Shown piece by piece: positions 18,538 through 28,403 of a stretch of 64,000 bases of DNA (position 1 is the first letter of the stretch; every line of letters starts with the position of its first letter). Both the position numbers and the translations under genes were made by a program. Source of the stretch: Candidatus Neomarinimicrobiota bacterium (GTDB taxonomy: Bacteria; Fidelibacterota; JAANXI01); contig JAIPJS010000005.1 of NCBI GenBank assembly GCA_021734025.1, forward strand, positions 190,112 through 254,111, read 5' to 3'. The notes under the pieces are model-generated. The model had not been told where the DNA came from, searched no databases, and saw only the letters and a program-made list of their open reading frames with translations.

Positions 18538-18849
18538 CCGGAAACAAATTCTGAATTTGGGATTTTAGGCGGAAGCCGTGAAATAACTTGTTTTGCGGGG
18601 GAGCATAAATTAGATTGACGCCATCAAGTAGGGAGTATCCCCCGCAAAATTTCGGGAGAATAAACAGACTGCACTTACTGACCGGGAATAGCGAATTCAT
18701 TTGAATGGATCTGAGAAGATTCATCAATTCCCCACTCATCCGGTACCTAATAATCCCGAATTAGGCTACAGACCTTACTGGGCAAATTGAGAAATAATTA
18801 CGAACAGATGATAAAACGAAACGAAAAAACAAGATACTCAATATAGATT
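18538..18849. other. Spacer between uvrA and ruvB with a long inverted repeat
   Basis: The 312-bp stretch holds one notable structure: 12-bp perfect arms TTTTGCGGGGGA (18591-18602) and TCCCCCGCAAAA (18638-18649) around 35 bases. No target-site duplication is visible. No T tract fit for a terminator follows. I see no gene. Confidence 0.6.
18591..18649. repeat. Long-loop inverted repeat
   Basis: Perfect 12-bp arms (positions 18591-18602 and 18638-18649) enclose a 35-base loop. It could be the fold of a small RNA or the remnant of a miniature element. Confidence 0.6.
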
Positions 18850-19875
18850 ATGCGTTCCGAAGCCACTCAACCGGAGGTCCTGGAGGAAGAACGGGAATTT
18901 GATTCCTCGCTTCGCCCGACCACTTTTGACGATTTCGTCGGACAGAAGAAGGTCGTGGACAACCTGAAGGTGTTTATACAGGCAGCGGCCGAGCGGAATG
19001 AAGCGCTGGATCACCTGCTGCTGTTCGGTCCGCCGGGACTGGGAAAAACCACGCTGGCGCATATTGTCGCCCATCAGCTGGGTGTGCAGATTAAGGTCTC
19101 CTCCGGACCGGTGCTGGAACGTGCGGGCGATCTTGCGGGACTGTTAACGAAGCTCGGTCCCAGAGATGTCCTGTTTATCGACGAAATCCATCGCCTGAAC
19201 AATGTGGTGGAGGAATATCTCTATTCTGCCATGGAAGACTACAGCATCGATATCCTGATCGACAAGGGACCGAATGCCCGGAGCGTACAGCTTTCTCTGG
19301 AACCGTTTACGCTGATTGGCGCCACCACGAGAGCCGGACTGCTGACTTCGCCAATGCGGGATCGGTTCGGTGTGGTCTCAAGGATGGATTATTATTCGGC
19401 CAAAGAACTCTTTAAAATCGTGAAGCGCTCCGCAAGGATCTTGGACGTGGGGATCGAAGAGGAAGGCGCTATGGAAATCGCACGACGTTCCCGGGGCACC
19501 CCGCGGATTTGTAATCGGCTGCTCCGGCGTATCAGGGATTTTGCCCAGGTCAAGGCGGATAACGTAATTACCAGGCCGGTGGCCAGGGAATCCCTGGAAC
19601 AATTGGAAGTGGATGAATTTGGACTGGACGAAATGGACAAACGAATACTGGAGGTGTTGGTGTCCAAATTCGATGGTGGTCCGGTCGGTTTGAACAGCCT
19701 CTCTGTCGCCGTGGGCGAAGAGAGCGATACCATCGAAGAAGTGTACGAACCGTTCCTGATCAAGGAAGGATTTATTCAGCGCACGTCCCGGGGGCGGAAA
19801 GCAACCCCGCTGACGTACGAGCACTTCAACCAGAACTCCGACAAGCGTTCCACACAAGAAGGACTCTTCTCATGA
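18850..19875 (+). CDS. ruvB: Holliday junction branch-migration helicase RuvB
   Basis: The AAA+ motor pumps DNA through the RuvA-bound Holliday junction. The 341-residue protein has Walker [11 protein letters not shown] near residue 58, Walker [10 protein letters not shown], sensor 1 GATTRAGLL with the arginine-finger region, sensor 2 [13 protein letters not shown] and a C-terminal winged helix. The usual Ala in the sensor-2 stretch is Cys here. ruvA and ruvC are not in the window. The stop overlaps the queA start as ATGA, a common ruvB-queA arrangement suggesting translational coupling. No SOS-type operator was seen upstream. Confidence 0.98.
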   Translation: MRSEATQPEVLEEEREFDSSLRPTTFDDFVGQKKVVDNLKVFIQAAAERNEALDHLLLFGPPGLGKTTLAHIVAHQLGVQIKVSSGPVLERAGDLAGLLTKLGPRDVLFIDEIHRLNNVVEEYLYSAMEDYSIDILIDKGPNARSVQLSLEPFTLIGATTRAGLLTSPMRDRFGVVSRMDYYSAKELFKIVKRSARILDVGIEEEGAMEIARRSRGTPRICNRLLRRIRDFAQVKADNVITRPVARESLEQLEVDEFGLDEMDKRILEVLVSKFDGGPVGLNSLSVAVGEESDTIEEVYEPFLIKEGFIQRTSRGRKATPLTYEHFNQNSDKRSTQEGLFS

Positions 19876-20948
19876 CAACTACAAACAGTGTTGATCCCAT
19901 ATTACAAAGTGATAAAGCCCAGCTGGAAGATTTCGATTACGAACTTCCGGAGGATAAAATTGCCCAGTACCCAGTAGAGCCCAGGGATAGCTCCCGGCTT
20001 ATGGTGGTGAACCGCAGCACCGACACGCTGGAACACAAGGTGTTTACGGATGTCATCGATTACCTGGACGAGGGCGATGTGCTGGTGCTGAACGAAACCC
20101 GGGTATTCCCATCCCGGCTGATCGCCGTGAAGGATCAGACCGACGCCAAGGTGGAGGTCTTCCTCCTTCGGGAGCTGGAAACCAACATCTGGGAAGTCTT
20201 GGTGAATCCGGCGCGGAAAGTCCGTATCGGCAACAAGCTGACCGTCACCGAGGAACTCCAGTGTGACGTCATCGACAACACCATCTCCGGCGGACGGGTC
20301 GTCCGCTTCCTGTATGACGGCGACGATTTCTATGATATCATCCAGGAAATTGGCCAGGCGCCGCTGCCGCCGTATATCGATCGGGACCCGGAGCCTAAGG
20401 ATAAGGAGACCTACCAGACGGTCTTTGCAGAGAATCGGGGGGCCGTGGCCGCGCCGACAGCCGGTCTGCACTTTACCGAAGACTTGCTGAATAAGATACA
20501 GAAAAAGGGCGTGAAACTGGCGCGGGTAACCTTGCACATTGGGTTGGGAACGTTCCGTCCGGTCACCGTCGGCGATCTCAATCGTCACCGGATGCACTCC
20601 GAGAACTACCAGATTTCCGTGGATGCCGCAAATACAATCAATGCGGCCAGAGATGCCGGCAAGCGCGTCATCGCCGTGGGGACCTCCAGCGTACGCGTGC
20701 TGGAGACGTCTCATTTGGCCGGGAAAAAGGTGGTGCCCGGCGAGGGCTGGACCGACCTGTTTATCTATCCGCCGTACGACTATCGTATCGTAGACGGAAT
20801 GGTCACCAACTTTCATCAGCCGCAATCCACGTTGATTATGCTGGTAAGCGCATTCCACACCACTGACGGTATTATCGATGCGTATCAGACGGCGTTGGAC
20901 GAAGGCTATCGCTTCCTGAGCTACGGCGATGCCATGTTGCTGATTTAA
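19872..20948 (+). CDS. queA: S-adenosylmethionine:tRNA ribosyltransferase-isomerase
   Basis: The enzyme transfers and isomerises the ribosyl part of S-adenosylmethionine onto 7-aminomethyl-7-deazaguanine in tRNA, giving epoxyqueuosine. At 358 residues it has the family length; motifs include the opening [36 protein letters not shown] and [10 protein letters not shown]. The start ATG overlaps the ruvB stop. Its presence implies queuosine in GUN-anticodon tRNAs; other queuosine genes are not in the window. Confidence 0.97.
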   Translation: MTTTNSVDPILQSDKAQLEDFDYELPEDKIAQYPVEPRDSSRLMVVNRSTDTLEHKVFTDVIDYLDEGDVLVLNETRVFPSRLIAVKDQTDAKVEVFLLRELETNIWEVLVNPARKVRIGNKLTVTEELQCDVIDNTISGGRVVRFLYDGDDFYDIIQEIGQAPLPPYIDRDPEPKDKETYQTVFAENRGAVAAPTAGLHFTEDLLNKIQKKGVKLARVTLHIGLGTFRPVTVGDLNRHRMHSENYQISVDAANTINAARDAGKRVIAVGTSSVRVLETSHLAGKKVVPGEGWTDLFIYPPYDYRIVDGMVTNFHQPQSTLIMLVSAFHTTDGIIDAYQTALDEGYRFLSYGDAMLLI

Positions 20949-21007
20949 CGATAAATCGGAAAACCGAGAACTCCCGGGAATGGGCTAACGCGCCGCGCCA
21001 TCTTCTC

Positions 21008-21736
21008 ATGACCTCCACCCAGCAAACACCAGTTATTGCCGTGATTCCCGCTGCTGGTTCCGGCACACGATTGCAACCGGCGCTGGGCCAGCCAAAACAA
21101 TTTGCTCTGCTGTCGGGTACTCCGGTTCTGACACATACCCTGCAAGTATTCCAAAGATGTGAGTCTATTGACGGCATCGTCATTTCCACTCACCAGGATT
21201 ATATCGATCGCATCCAACAAGACATCATCAGACCGTACGGAATTTCTAAAGTGGTGAAAGTCATACCTGGCGGGGAGACCAGACAGGACTCGGTTCGGAA
21301 CGGATTGGATGCTGTCGAAGAAGTCTGCCCGGAAATAGCCGTCGTGCATGACGCCGCCCGGCCATTCGTGACGCCGGAGATCATTACGGCATCGGTGGAG
21401 ACGGCGCGAGAGTTTGGCGGCTGTATCGTTGGAATTCCGGTGGTGGATACTATTAAACAGGTATCCGAGCACAGAATTAAGTGCACCGTTGACCGCAGTA
21501 AGCTCTGGGCGGCGCAGACACCGCAGACGTTTCAATATAACCTATTGTTGCGGGCATTTGATGAGGCGAATCAATCGGGATTTCAGGGAACGGACGAGGC
21601 GATGTTAGTGGAGCGTCTCGGAGAATCCGTTCGAATCATTGAAGGGTCCGGGCGAAATATGAAGATCACCACGCCGGAGGATTTTGCAATGGCTGAGGCG
21701 CTGATGACTCAAAGTAAAACGTCGGAGCCGGCGTGA
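21008..21736 (+). CDS. ispD: 2-C-methyl-D-erythritol 4-phosphate cytidylyltransferase
   Basis: The third step of the DOXP/MEP isoprenoid pathway couples MEP with CTP. Motifs: IPAAGSGTRLQPALGQPKQF at the N-terminus (nucleotide-binding loop), QDSVRNGL, VHDAARPFV and TDEAMLVE. The length, 242 residues, is typical. Its GTGA end overlaps the ispF start, so the two are translated together. A short 59-bp gap separates it from queA without a visible terminator. Confidence 0.96.
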   Translation: MTSTQQTPVIAVIPAAGSGTRLQPALGQPKQFALLSGTPVLTHTLQVFQRCESIDGIVISTHQDYIDRIQQDIIRPYGISKVVKVIPGGETRQDSVRNGLDAVEEVCPEIAVVHDAARPFVTPEIITASVETAREFGGCIVGIPVVDTIKQVSEHRIKCTVDRSKLWAAQTPQTFQYNLLLRAFDEANQSGFQGTDEAMLVERLGESVRIIEGSGRNMKITTPEDFAMAEALMTQSKTSEPA

Positions 21737-22209
21737 CCGTCCGTGTCGGCATCGGATACGACGTACACCAGTTGGTGCCTGAGCGGGATCTTGTTCTGGG
21801 CGGCGTTACTATTCCAAGCGATAAGGGCGTACTTGGCCACTCCGACGGCGACGTTCTCACCCATGCCATCGCCGATGCGTTGCTTGGCGCCGCGAACCTG
21901 GGTGATATCGGTGAGCATTTTCCCTCCTCCGACGATAATATCGCCGGCATCTCCAGCCTGGAAATCTTAAAAAAAATCCGCCAAAAAATCTTAAATACCG
22001 GCTACGAAATTGGAAATATTGATGCCACCATCGTACTGCAGGAACCGAAAATCGCCGGATATCTTCCCCAAATTAAAGCCAATCTTTCCGAAATTCTCAC
22101 AATTGAACAATCACTTATATCAATCAAGGCAACCACTACCGATCATCTCGGCTTCGCCGGCCGCGGCGAGGGTGCGGCTGCCATGTGTGTAGCGAGTCTC
22201 AGAAAATAA
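21733..22209 (+). CDS. ispF: 2-C-methyl-D-erythritol 2,4-cyclodiphosphate synthase
   Basis: The enzyme cyclises CDP-ME 2-phosphate. The start is GTG 21733, overlapping the ispD stop by four bases; the reading begins directly with VRVGIGYDVHQL. Metal ligands are visible in the DVH motif and in GHSDGDVLTHAIADAL; the C-terminal TTDHLGFAGRGEG is the family signature. 158 residues is standard. IspE, which acts between IspD and IspF, is encoded at 30931. Confidence 0.97.
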   Translation: MTVRVGIGYDVHQLVPERDLVLGGVTIPSDKGVLGHSDGDVLTHAIADALLGAANLGDIGEHFPSSDDNIAGISSLEILKKIRQKILNTGYEIGNIDATIVLQEPKIAGYLPQIKANLSEILTIEQSLISIKATTTDHLGFAGRGEGAAAMCVASLRK

Positions 22210-22212
22210 TAT

Positions 22213-22842
22213 ATGGACGAACTCCAGCTGTTTCTCCTTGAGGTTTCGCCGATCTACGCGTATAGCCTGCTCTTTATTACCACCGCGCTCGAAAACCTCT
22301 TTCCCCCGTTTCCCGGAGATACCGTTACGGTAATCGCGGCGTACCTGGTCGGCCGGGATTCTCTGGGCATCTGGTGGACATATATCATTACAACTGCCGG
22401 AAGTTTGGTCGGGTTTTTGGTGTTGTACGGCGTCGGACTGCGGTTCGGCCGGGGATACTTTTATCGCAAAGATTTCAAATATTTCGGCAAATCCACGATT
22501 CAGGAAGTGGAGCAGCTGTTCGACCGATGGGGTATTCTGATTATCGCCGTCAACAGGTTCCTGTCCGGCTTACGTGCGGTGATTTCCCTGGTGGCCGGTA
22601 TCGCCGAGTACGACTGGCGCGTGGTCACCGGACTGGGATTCATCAGCTGCGTGCTCTGGAACGGCGCCCTGATTTACGCCGGCAGCCGGGTCGGCGAAAA
22701 CTGGGAGACGGTGTTGTTTTATATCCGCCAATACAATGTAGCGGTGTTCATCATCGTTGGAGCTGCGGTGTTGTTTTGGGGATATTTTCATTTGTATCTG
22801 CCGGTGAAGGCAGCCAACAGAGGTGAAGAGAAAAAGAGGTAA
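22213..22842 (+). CDS. DedA-family membrane protein
   Basis: The 209-residue protein has about five hydrophobic segments and the DedA landmarks: ENLFPPFPGDTV in the first re-entrant region and NRFLSGLRAVISLVAG in the second, the latter equal to the family's conserved F/RxxxGxR...AG box. DedA/VTT-fold proteins include undecaprenyl-phosphate flippases; which lipid this one moves is unknown. It starts three bases after ispF, and undecaprenyl phosphate is a product of the isoprenoid pathway, so the linkage fits a polyprenyl role (inference). Confidence 0.9.
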   Translation: MDELQLFLLEVSPIYAYSLLFITTALENLFPPFPGDTVTVIAAYLVGRDSLGIWWTYIITTAGSLVGFLVLYGVGLRFGRGYFYRKDFKYFGKSTIQEVEQLFDRWGILIIAVNRFLSGLRAVISLVAGIAEYDWRVVTGLGFISCVLWNGALIYAGSRVGENWETVLFYIRQYNVAVFIIVGAAVLFWGYFHLYLPVKAANRGEEKKR

Positions 22843-23450
22843 ATGTTGAAGCTGGGAGACCGGAAACCGGAGACAGGAGAAGGGAACAGCCCCAATGGGG
22901 TATTCATACGTGATCCTGGAGAAAACTCCCAGGAATTCTTTGAATATCCAGCCGATGATTCGCCGCGGTGGAGAAAAACCAGAGTCCCATAGGGACGATG
23001 TGCTATCAGCCCACCAATTTATTGGTGGGATCCTGATTCGAGAATATCCTGCTAAATCCCGTCAGGGATGACTGAATATAGTAAAAGAATATCCAACCGA
23101 CGAATAACCAATCTCCAATGTCAAAGTGCCCCACACCGCGTTCCGAATGAAGAGTGATGAATGAAAAAGGAATAATAAACGGAGGCCGAAAGACCGAAGG
23201 CTTTCATGCTCGTACCTCCGGATGCCGGTTTTACACAATTCCCCTGTAATTGCGTTAAAATGATTTTGTTTTGCGAAACTCTTATTTGATGTAAGGAATA
23301 TGGGCAAGGTTTCATCCGGGAAAATATATGCACTAGTTTGCCCGTGAGTTCAGATTTTGTGACAATTTCCCGGAAATCCATTAAAACACTAGCCCCGGCT
23401 GGAGTAAAGCCGGGACTGATCATTTTACACCACTATTTTGTAGTGACCGG
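22843..23450. other. Gene-free region with purine runs and repeat family D
   Basis: The 608-bp spacer between the convergent DedA and protease genes holds a GGAGACCGGA/GGAGACAGGA run (22855-22886), short CCCC/GGGG hairpins, the family D repeat (22981-23101), a tail shared with the copy at 47150, and hairpins such as AGCCCCGGCTGG/AAAGCCGGGACT near 23392-23416. No gene seen. Confidence 0.75.
22981..23101 (+). repeat. Interspersed hairpin repeat, family D, copy 2
   Basis: GTCCCATAGGGAC, then the inverted repeat CCCACCAATTTATTGGTGGG, then TCCCGTCAGGGATGACTGAA and AATATCC. Same order as copies 1 and 3. Confidence 0.85.
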
Positions 23451-26400
23451 CTACTTCAACAACAACATCCGCCCAGTTTTCGTAAACTGCTGATCGCTTT
23501 CCAGACTCCGGCTGGTCATCCGATACAGGTACATGCCGGATGGCAAGGAGTTACCTTCGAATTCCACGGTGTGGTATCCGGCCAGCTGGTCGGTATGCAC
23601 CAAGTCCTGAATCAGACGCCCGGACAAGTCATAGACCTGGAGGGAGACTGCACTCTGCTCCGAAAGCGCATATCGAAGAGTGGTTGTCGGATTAAACGGG
23701 TTCGGAAAGTTTGCTAAGAGGGCGTAAGCCGTCGGCAGATCCTGCGTGGCGGGTGCCGGCGGAGATTGGGATCCGCCAGGTTTGCTCAAGTATTGGTTTT
23801 TCATCTCATGGGCAGTGTCGCTGTCAATCAACCCGGCGGTGAGTTGCATGTCGATTAGATTCTCATCAACGCCGTATTGCGTCTCATATTGCTTGATTAC
23901 TGTGAGTGCCCCCTCAGAATCATCGAAAGCAAAGGTGGTAAGCACCCATTCCTTATACAGTGCATCCCTGGCAGCCCGTGTCTCAGGATACTTCTTGACG
24001 ATCCGGTGACATAAATCCACGGCCTCCCCGTATTGTTTGGCGAGACTGGCCTGGTTCGCCTGATATCGCAGTGCCCAGGCGGCCACACGGGAACCTTCGT
24101 ATTTCTTTGCCATCGAACGCATTTCCGGAACGGTTGTTTTATTGCCCCTATCCGCTCGTAAGCCCATGTATTTGCGGAACGCCATCACGGCCAGGTCGTG
24201 ATCCGGATTCATAGCCACCACTTTCCGATATTCCGGAATGGCGTCGGTATATTGCTTTGCCCGCTCCATTCCCCGGGCCTTTTGAAAGGCTGCAATAATA
24301 GCAGCATCTCCATTTCCCGCTGGAAGCATTTCTGGATCAGATCCACCATCAGGTTGAGAGGTGGTTCCCTTCTGAAATCCCGTCGGATAGCGATCGGTTT
24401 TATCCTCATCCTCATACGGCGTGTAATCAATACTCCCGTAGAATTTCCCCGTCGGAGGCGGAACCGCGCCCCAATAATTGTCACGGGCGAGAACTGTAAT
24501 GCTACTATTGTCATTGTAAACATTGTAGGAGGAATTACCGGCAATAGTACTCCACGAATAATCCAGGTACGCGTCGGAATAATCATGGACAGCCACACCG
24601 ACCGTATTGTCTGTGATTACATTAAGCCCATCCTCATCACTATATTGCCAGAAGCGGGGATCACCTCCGTCATAGGATCGAACTCCAGTCCCATTGTTGT
24701 AAATATCATTTTCACGCAACACCCCCCGGGAATCATCGAACCGGATGGCGTAGGTTAAACTGTTATAGATATCATTATCCAGGATTTGTACCCCGGTTAT
24801 ACTACCATAGTATTGCACCACTTTGATGAGTTCGGTATCTTCCTGATCCCCATCAATGTCGTTGCCCTCCACTGTCGCTTTCCGCTCGGAGAGGTAAATA
24901 CTGCCGTAATCACTGCTGAAAAACGTATTATTTTTAATGTTCAGCGGCGTATTGGATCCATACCCCTTAATCTGGTATGTGCCGTGTTTGAAATCACAGT
25001 ATTGAATAGTCAGGCTGGCATCGAAGCAAACGACGGCATTTTCGAAATGCTCAAAATTGCAGTGTTCCAGCGCGCCGCTACTCCCGGAATAGAATCTGAT
25101 CCCGGTCCACTTGCCGGAGCCGTCATGATCGAAGTTGATTTTGCTACCGGATGTTCCAATGGCCTTGAGCTGCGAGCCACTCCTCACCTTGATGCCGTCT
25201 GACCCGTCCACTTCGATGGTCGTCCCGGGCAGGATGGTCAGTGTGGAATTATTATCGATGTACAAATCATCGGTAATCGTGGCCGTCCCTGCCCAGGTCA
25301 TACTTTCGGTGATCGTGCCACTCCAGGAGTGGGAGCCTTCGTAGTAATTGGGATAAATATCAGCAGTCATAGTAGCCTGACTATCGCCAATATTCAAAAT
25401 AGCGAAGTGCGAAGATGTCCCATCTTGATTGTCCGTATTCGGCGCCGTGTAAGCTGAGATTGAACGGACATTACTTGTCCCAGGGAAAAAGTCTCCTAAA
25501 TCGCCGGTATTTCCATAATTGTAATCTAGGTCATTTGTACCATCAGCTTCAATTATCTTTACTTTAAATCCATTATTAAACAGTTGAGTACCCTTATGAT
25601 ATACTAGGAGACCTCCGCCCAATTCTTCTGTATTGGGACCTCGATAAAGGTAATCAAATCCAATGGGTTGTCTGTTTTCAATTATAAAATATTCACCTTG
25701 ATTCCAATCACTCAGATCCATCCCATCCAGGTCATAAACTAGTGCAAATGAAGTATTCTCCACCGCAGGAATTTGCTGGTCTACTAAGTTTGAGCTAATG
25801 GACTGGGGATTGAGCCAATCAAGTTGCATCTTTTCCCAAACAGAAAGATGAGGTGGACACTCTTTTTCCGCCCATCCAAATGAACTGGCCCATGTAGCCA
25901 TTAGTGAAAAGTCCCCTAAGCCATCTCCATTACTCCCTCCTCTGTGGTCTAGGAATCCAAACATATGACCAAATTCGTGCGTAAAGGTGTAAATTCCAGC
26001 GAGCCAACCACCCGTACCTTGTCCACCCCATTTTTCATTTGTCATAAATTCATCACCATAACGTTCAGCGTTTGGTGTTAATCCGTCGCTGTCTGCTGTA
26101 GATGTAATGCGGCCATTAGCGTAAACAATCGCATAAACATCAAATTCGCCTGAGGTCATTAAACCGGCATTTATGGCTTCATTTTGGGCACTCTGGACTA
26201 AATTAGAACGTGAGACTCCATAGGACTGATTAATGTAATGATCCTTATTGTAGGGTGCTCGGAACCAGTCAATGCGTGATTGGCCATTAACATTGACAGT
26301 TGCATTTACAATCCGACTTTCAGCGGTGAGAGAAAACTGACTGTAAGATACCTCGTTACAATAATCCATAAAACTTCCGTATACAGTCCGTCCATCGGGT

Positions 26401-26699
26401 GAAATTGTGTTGTATGAATTGGTGGTGAATAATGGATTATAGTAATTCGAATAAGAATAATAGGTGATTTCACCATTATCTATACTTTTTACACTCCCCC
26501 GTGCCTCAAGGCTGACATCCGCATCAGCAAATTCAATATAAAATACGCCCATTTTCAGTGAAGCGGGAGCGCTTGGAATAACGACCGGTTCTCCATCACC
26601 AACACAACTTTCAGGCAGGCTAGATACCGTATCACCGCCCTGGGAGAAAATTGGCATAAAACAAAAAAGTGTTGTTGTGACTGCCTTTATTATTTTCAT
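23451..26699 (-). CDS. Secreted M6-like metalloprotease with beta-helix, TPR and type IX sorting domain
   Basis: 1082 residues. Residues 1-22 are a signal peptide. A zinc protease domain occupies about 30-440, with HEFGHMFGFLDHRGG near residue 238 (HExxH plus downstream GxxD/H) and the M6-like phrase DFSLMATW, then PPHLSVWEKMQLDWLNP. About 455-770 is a right-handed parallel beta-helix (repeated NNTF, GNDIDGD, DNDIYNS, ENDIYNN turns). About 800-960 holds TPR-like helices (AIPEYRKVVAMNPDHD). The end is a sorting domain: FPNPFNPTTTLRY, VYDLSGRLI, MYLYRMTSR, GRMLLLK. M6 proteases are secreted and cut host or environmental proteins. The gene follows another sorting-domain gene by 18 bases and is probably its operon partner. 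Base composition is visibly more AT-rich in the protease part than in the rest. Confidence 0.85.
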   Translation of the reverse strand: MKIIKAVTTTLFCFMPIFSQGGDTVSSLPESCVGDGEPVVIPSAPASLKMGVFYIEFADADVSLEARGSVKSIDNGEITYYSYSNYYNPLFTTNSYNTISPDGRTVYGSFMDYCNEVSYSQFSLTAESRIVNATVNVNGQSRIDWFRAPYNKDHYINQSYGVSRSNLVQSAQNEAINAGLMTSGEFDVYAIVYANGRITSTADSDGLTPNAERYGDEFMTNEKWGGQGTGGWLAGIYTFTHEFGHMFGFLDHRGGSNGDGLGDFSLMATWASSFGWAEKECPPHLSVWEKMQLDWLNPQSISSNLVDQQIPAVENTSFALVYDLDGMDLSDWNQGEYFIIENRQPIGFDYLYRGPNTEELGGGLLVYHKGTQLFNNGFKVKIIEADGTNDLDYNYGNTGDLGDFFPGTSNVRSISAYTAPNTDNQDGTSSHFAILNIGDSQATMTADIYPNYYEGSHSWSGTITESMTWAGTATITDDLYIDNNSTLTILPGTTIEVDGSDGIKVRSGSQLKAIGTSGSKINFDHDGSGKWTGIRFYSGSSGALEHCNFEHFENAVVCFDASLTIQYCDFKHGTYQIKGYGSNTPLNIKNNTFFSSDYGSIYLSERKATVEGNDIDGDQEDTELIKVVQYYGSITGVQILDNDIYNSLTYAIRFDDSRGVLRENDIYNNGTGVRSYDGGDPRFWQYSDEDGLNVITDNTVGVAVHDYSDAYLDYSWSTIAGNSSYNVYNDNSSITVLARDNYWGAVPPPTGKFYGSIDYTPYEDEDKTDRYPTGFQKGTTSQPDGGSDPEMLPAGNGDAAIIAAFQKARGMERAKQYTDAIPEYRKVVAMNPDHDLAVMAFRKYMGLRADRGNKTTVPEMRSMAKKYEGSRVAAWALRYQANQASLAKQYGEAVDLCHRIVKKYPETRAARDALYKEWVLTTFAFDDSEGALTVIKQYETQYGVDENLIDMQLTAGLIDSDTAHEMKNQYLSKPGGSQSPPAPATQDLPTAYALLANFPNPFNPTTTLRYALSEQSAVSLQVYDLSGRLIQDLVHTDQLAGYHTVEFEGNSLPSGMYLYRMTSRSLESDQQFTKTGRMLLLK

Positions 26700-26717
26700 G
26701 ATAATCTCCTGTGAGGG

Positions 26718-28403
26718 TCATCGAAGTAGTACGATTTTTGTTGCAATCGCCTGTGTTTTAGTCACTAATCGGCAAAGATAAATGCCGGTGCTCACCTCCC
26801 TCCCATTATTATGGGAACCCGACCATTGATAACGATAATCGCCAGGTCCTTGTTGTTGGTTCACTAGTACGGAAATGAGTTCACCGCGTATATTATAAAT
26901 AGCCAAATGGACCAATTGAGTACTTGCGAGGTGATACTGAATTTGAGTCTGACTATTGAACGGGTTGGGATAGCTCTCATATAAAACAGTCCCCGTCGGT
27001 ATCGATGTTTTCTGTTGATTAATTCGGGTGATTACGTGCCCCAATTCCCCTTTGTGGTTTATCTGTTGTCCGTAAATCCCAAATAGGTTACTAACCGGTT
27101 CCCGTTCGTCCCAAAACAAGAGTGTTCCCCCATCGCCTGTGGGCACAAACTGCCTTCTCCCAAAGCCCCTGAGCCAGTTTTCTCGGGCAATAGTCAGGAT
27201 CCCGGGTTGTGACCATTTAAGCATTCCTGTAGGATCGACACATTGGGTATAAAAATTATCTACTGAATCAACACCAAGTTCTCTGGAAGGCTTTAACCCG
27301 AAAAACCCACCAGTGCAATCCGGAGCGTGGGCAAAATATTCAATAGGTTCCGACCATAGAACCGTCCCTGTACTGTCTATGTGTTGGGTGGAATCCAGGA
27401 ATTGGTAATTCGCTTCGGTTTCCCAACTTACATAGGCCCCCCGGTGACCATCTGAAATTAAATGAAATGATGGCGTATGCACATCGTGTTTAATTGGTAT
27501 TCTTACATCACTCCAGAGTTTTTCTCCCGACAGATTCAGCCGTTGTAGGCCGATATAACTCTCCGCTGATAACCGCAATCCCGCATAAATGAGTCCTTGA
27601 GCCCCATCCGAGACAGCCCGATTACTCAACCCCGCCGAATCCGCCATCACCGGCGCTTCCCACACCGCCGTCCCCTCGGCACTGTACCTGCTCACTCGGG
27701 AATGCGCAATAAGATAGACACCCTCATTCTTATCGTCCACCAGGGCAATTCTGGGATCCGGTCCTGGTATGGTCGGGAGACCATCATCCTGGAGCAAAAC
27801 GTTCCCTGTCTGATCAATATGTTGTAAATAGACGTAGTCTGAGTCGGATCGCCAGTCATACCAGGCGATAAACGCCCCGCCTTGCCCGTCCGGAGCCATC
27901 GCCTCCCAGAGGGTTGGCGTATACGGGGGCTCCATATAGGCACGCACCGGCACCCCATTTCCCGCCCAGATGGTATGGCCAGCGCTATCAATCCGTTGCG
28001 CGTAGAGTGCATTACTGGAATAATCGAACGTAATCGAGCCTTCATGGTCACTGTAGTCTCTCCATAACACGATGGCCCCACCTGTCTTATCGGGGATGAT
28101 CACCTCCGGCCGTTGCGTCCGCGGTGCCTCAGAAATACTGGTATCCCATTCAATATAGCCAAAGCGGTTTACTCGCTGCATATAGAGATCATGACCATAC
28201 TTTGCATACGCGATATACGCTCCTCCCTGATTATCTGTTACGACCTGGGGATAAATGTGACTTTCCGCAGCGGGGGTTAATCGTAAATTGTTGGAAGGGT
28301 CAGTGGCCCATTGTCCCCTTACTTCCTGTAATCCCAGGCAATTCAATCCAACTACACTCCATAACGCGACCATTGACAACTTTTTAAACATATCGTATAC
28401 CAT
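26718..28403 (-). CDS. Secreted propeller-like repeat protein with type IX sorting domain
   Basis: The start may be ATG 28403 or ATG 28391 (MFKKLSMV); neither has a good ribosome site. A signal peptide covers the first 30 residues. The body consists of recurring 45-55 residue units with VTDNQGGAYIAYA, IPDKTGGAIVLWRD, APDGQGGAFIAWYDWR and SDGHRGAYVSWE, each followed by a Q.ID..G...W strand: a beta-propeller-like fold. The final 80 residues are a sorting domain (SYPNPFNSQTQIQY, IYNIRGELI, GIYLCRLVT, IVLLR). No catalytic motif is seen. The gene is more AT-rich than the housekeeping genes around it (for example 24 G/C in the 60 bases from 27481). It precedes the M6-like protease gene in one transcription unit. 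Confidence 0.78.
   Translation of the reverse strand: MVYDMFKKLSMVALWSVVGLNCLGLQEVRGQWATDPSNNLRLTPAAESHIYPQVVTDNQGGAYIAYAKYGHDLYMQRVNRFGYIEWDTSISEAPRTQRPEVIIPDKTGGAIVLWRDYSDHEGSITFDYSSNALYAQRIDSAGHTIWAGNGVPVRAYMEPPYTPTLWEAMAPDGQGGAFIAWYDWRSDSDYVYLQHIDQTGNVLLQDDGLPTIPGPDPRIALVDDKNEGVYLIAHSRVSRYSAEGTAVWEAPVMADSAGLSNRAVSDGAQGLIYAGLRLSAESYIGLQRLNLSGEKLWSDVRIPIKHDVHTPSFHLISDGHRGAYVSWETEANYQFLDSTQHIDSTGTVLWSEPIEYFAHAPDCTGGFFGLKPSRELGVDSVDNFYTQCVDPTGMLKWSQPGILTIARENWLRGFGRRQFVPTGDGGTLLFWDEREPVSNLFGIYGQQINHKGELGHVITRINQQKTSIPTGTVLYESYPNPFNSQTQIQYHLASTQLVHLAIYNIRGELISVLVNQQQGPGDYRYQWSGSHNNGREVSTGIYLCRLVTKTQAIATKIVLLR

Noticed and set aside
18591-18649. Miniature transposable element
   Set aside because: No target-site duplication flanks the arms and no second copy is in the window.
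19902-20858. 318-codon open frame on the minus strand
   Set aside because: Antisense shadow of queA.
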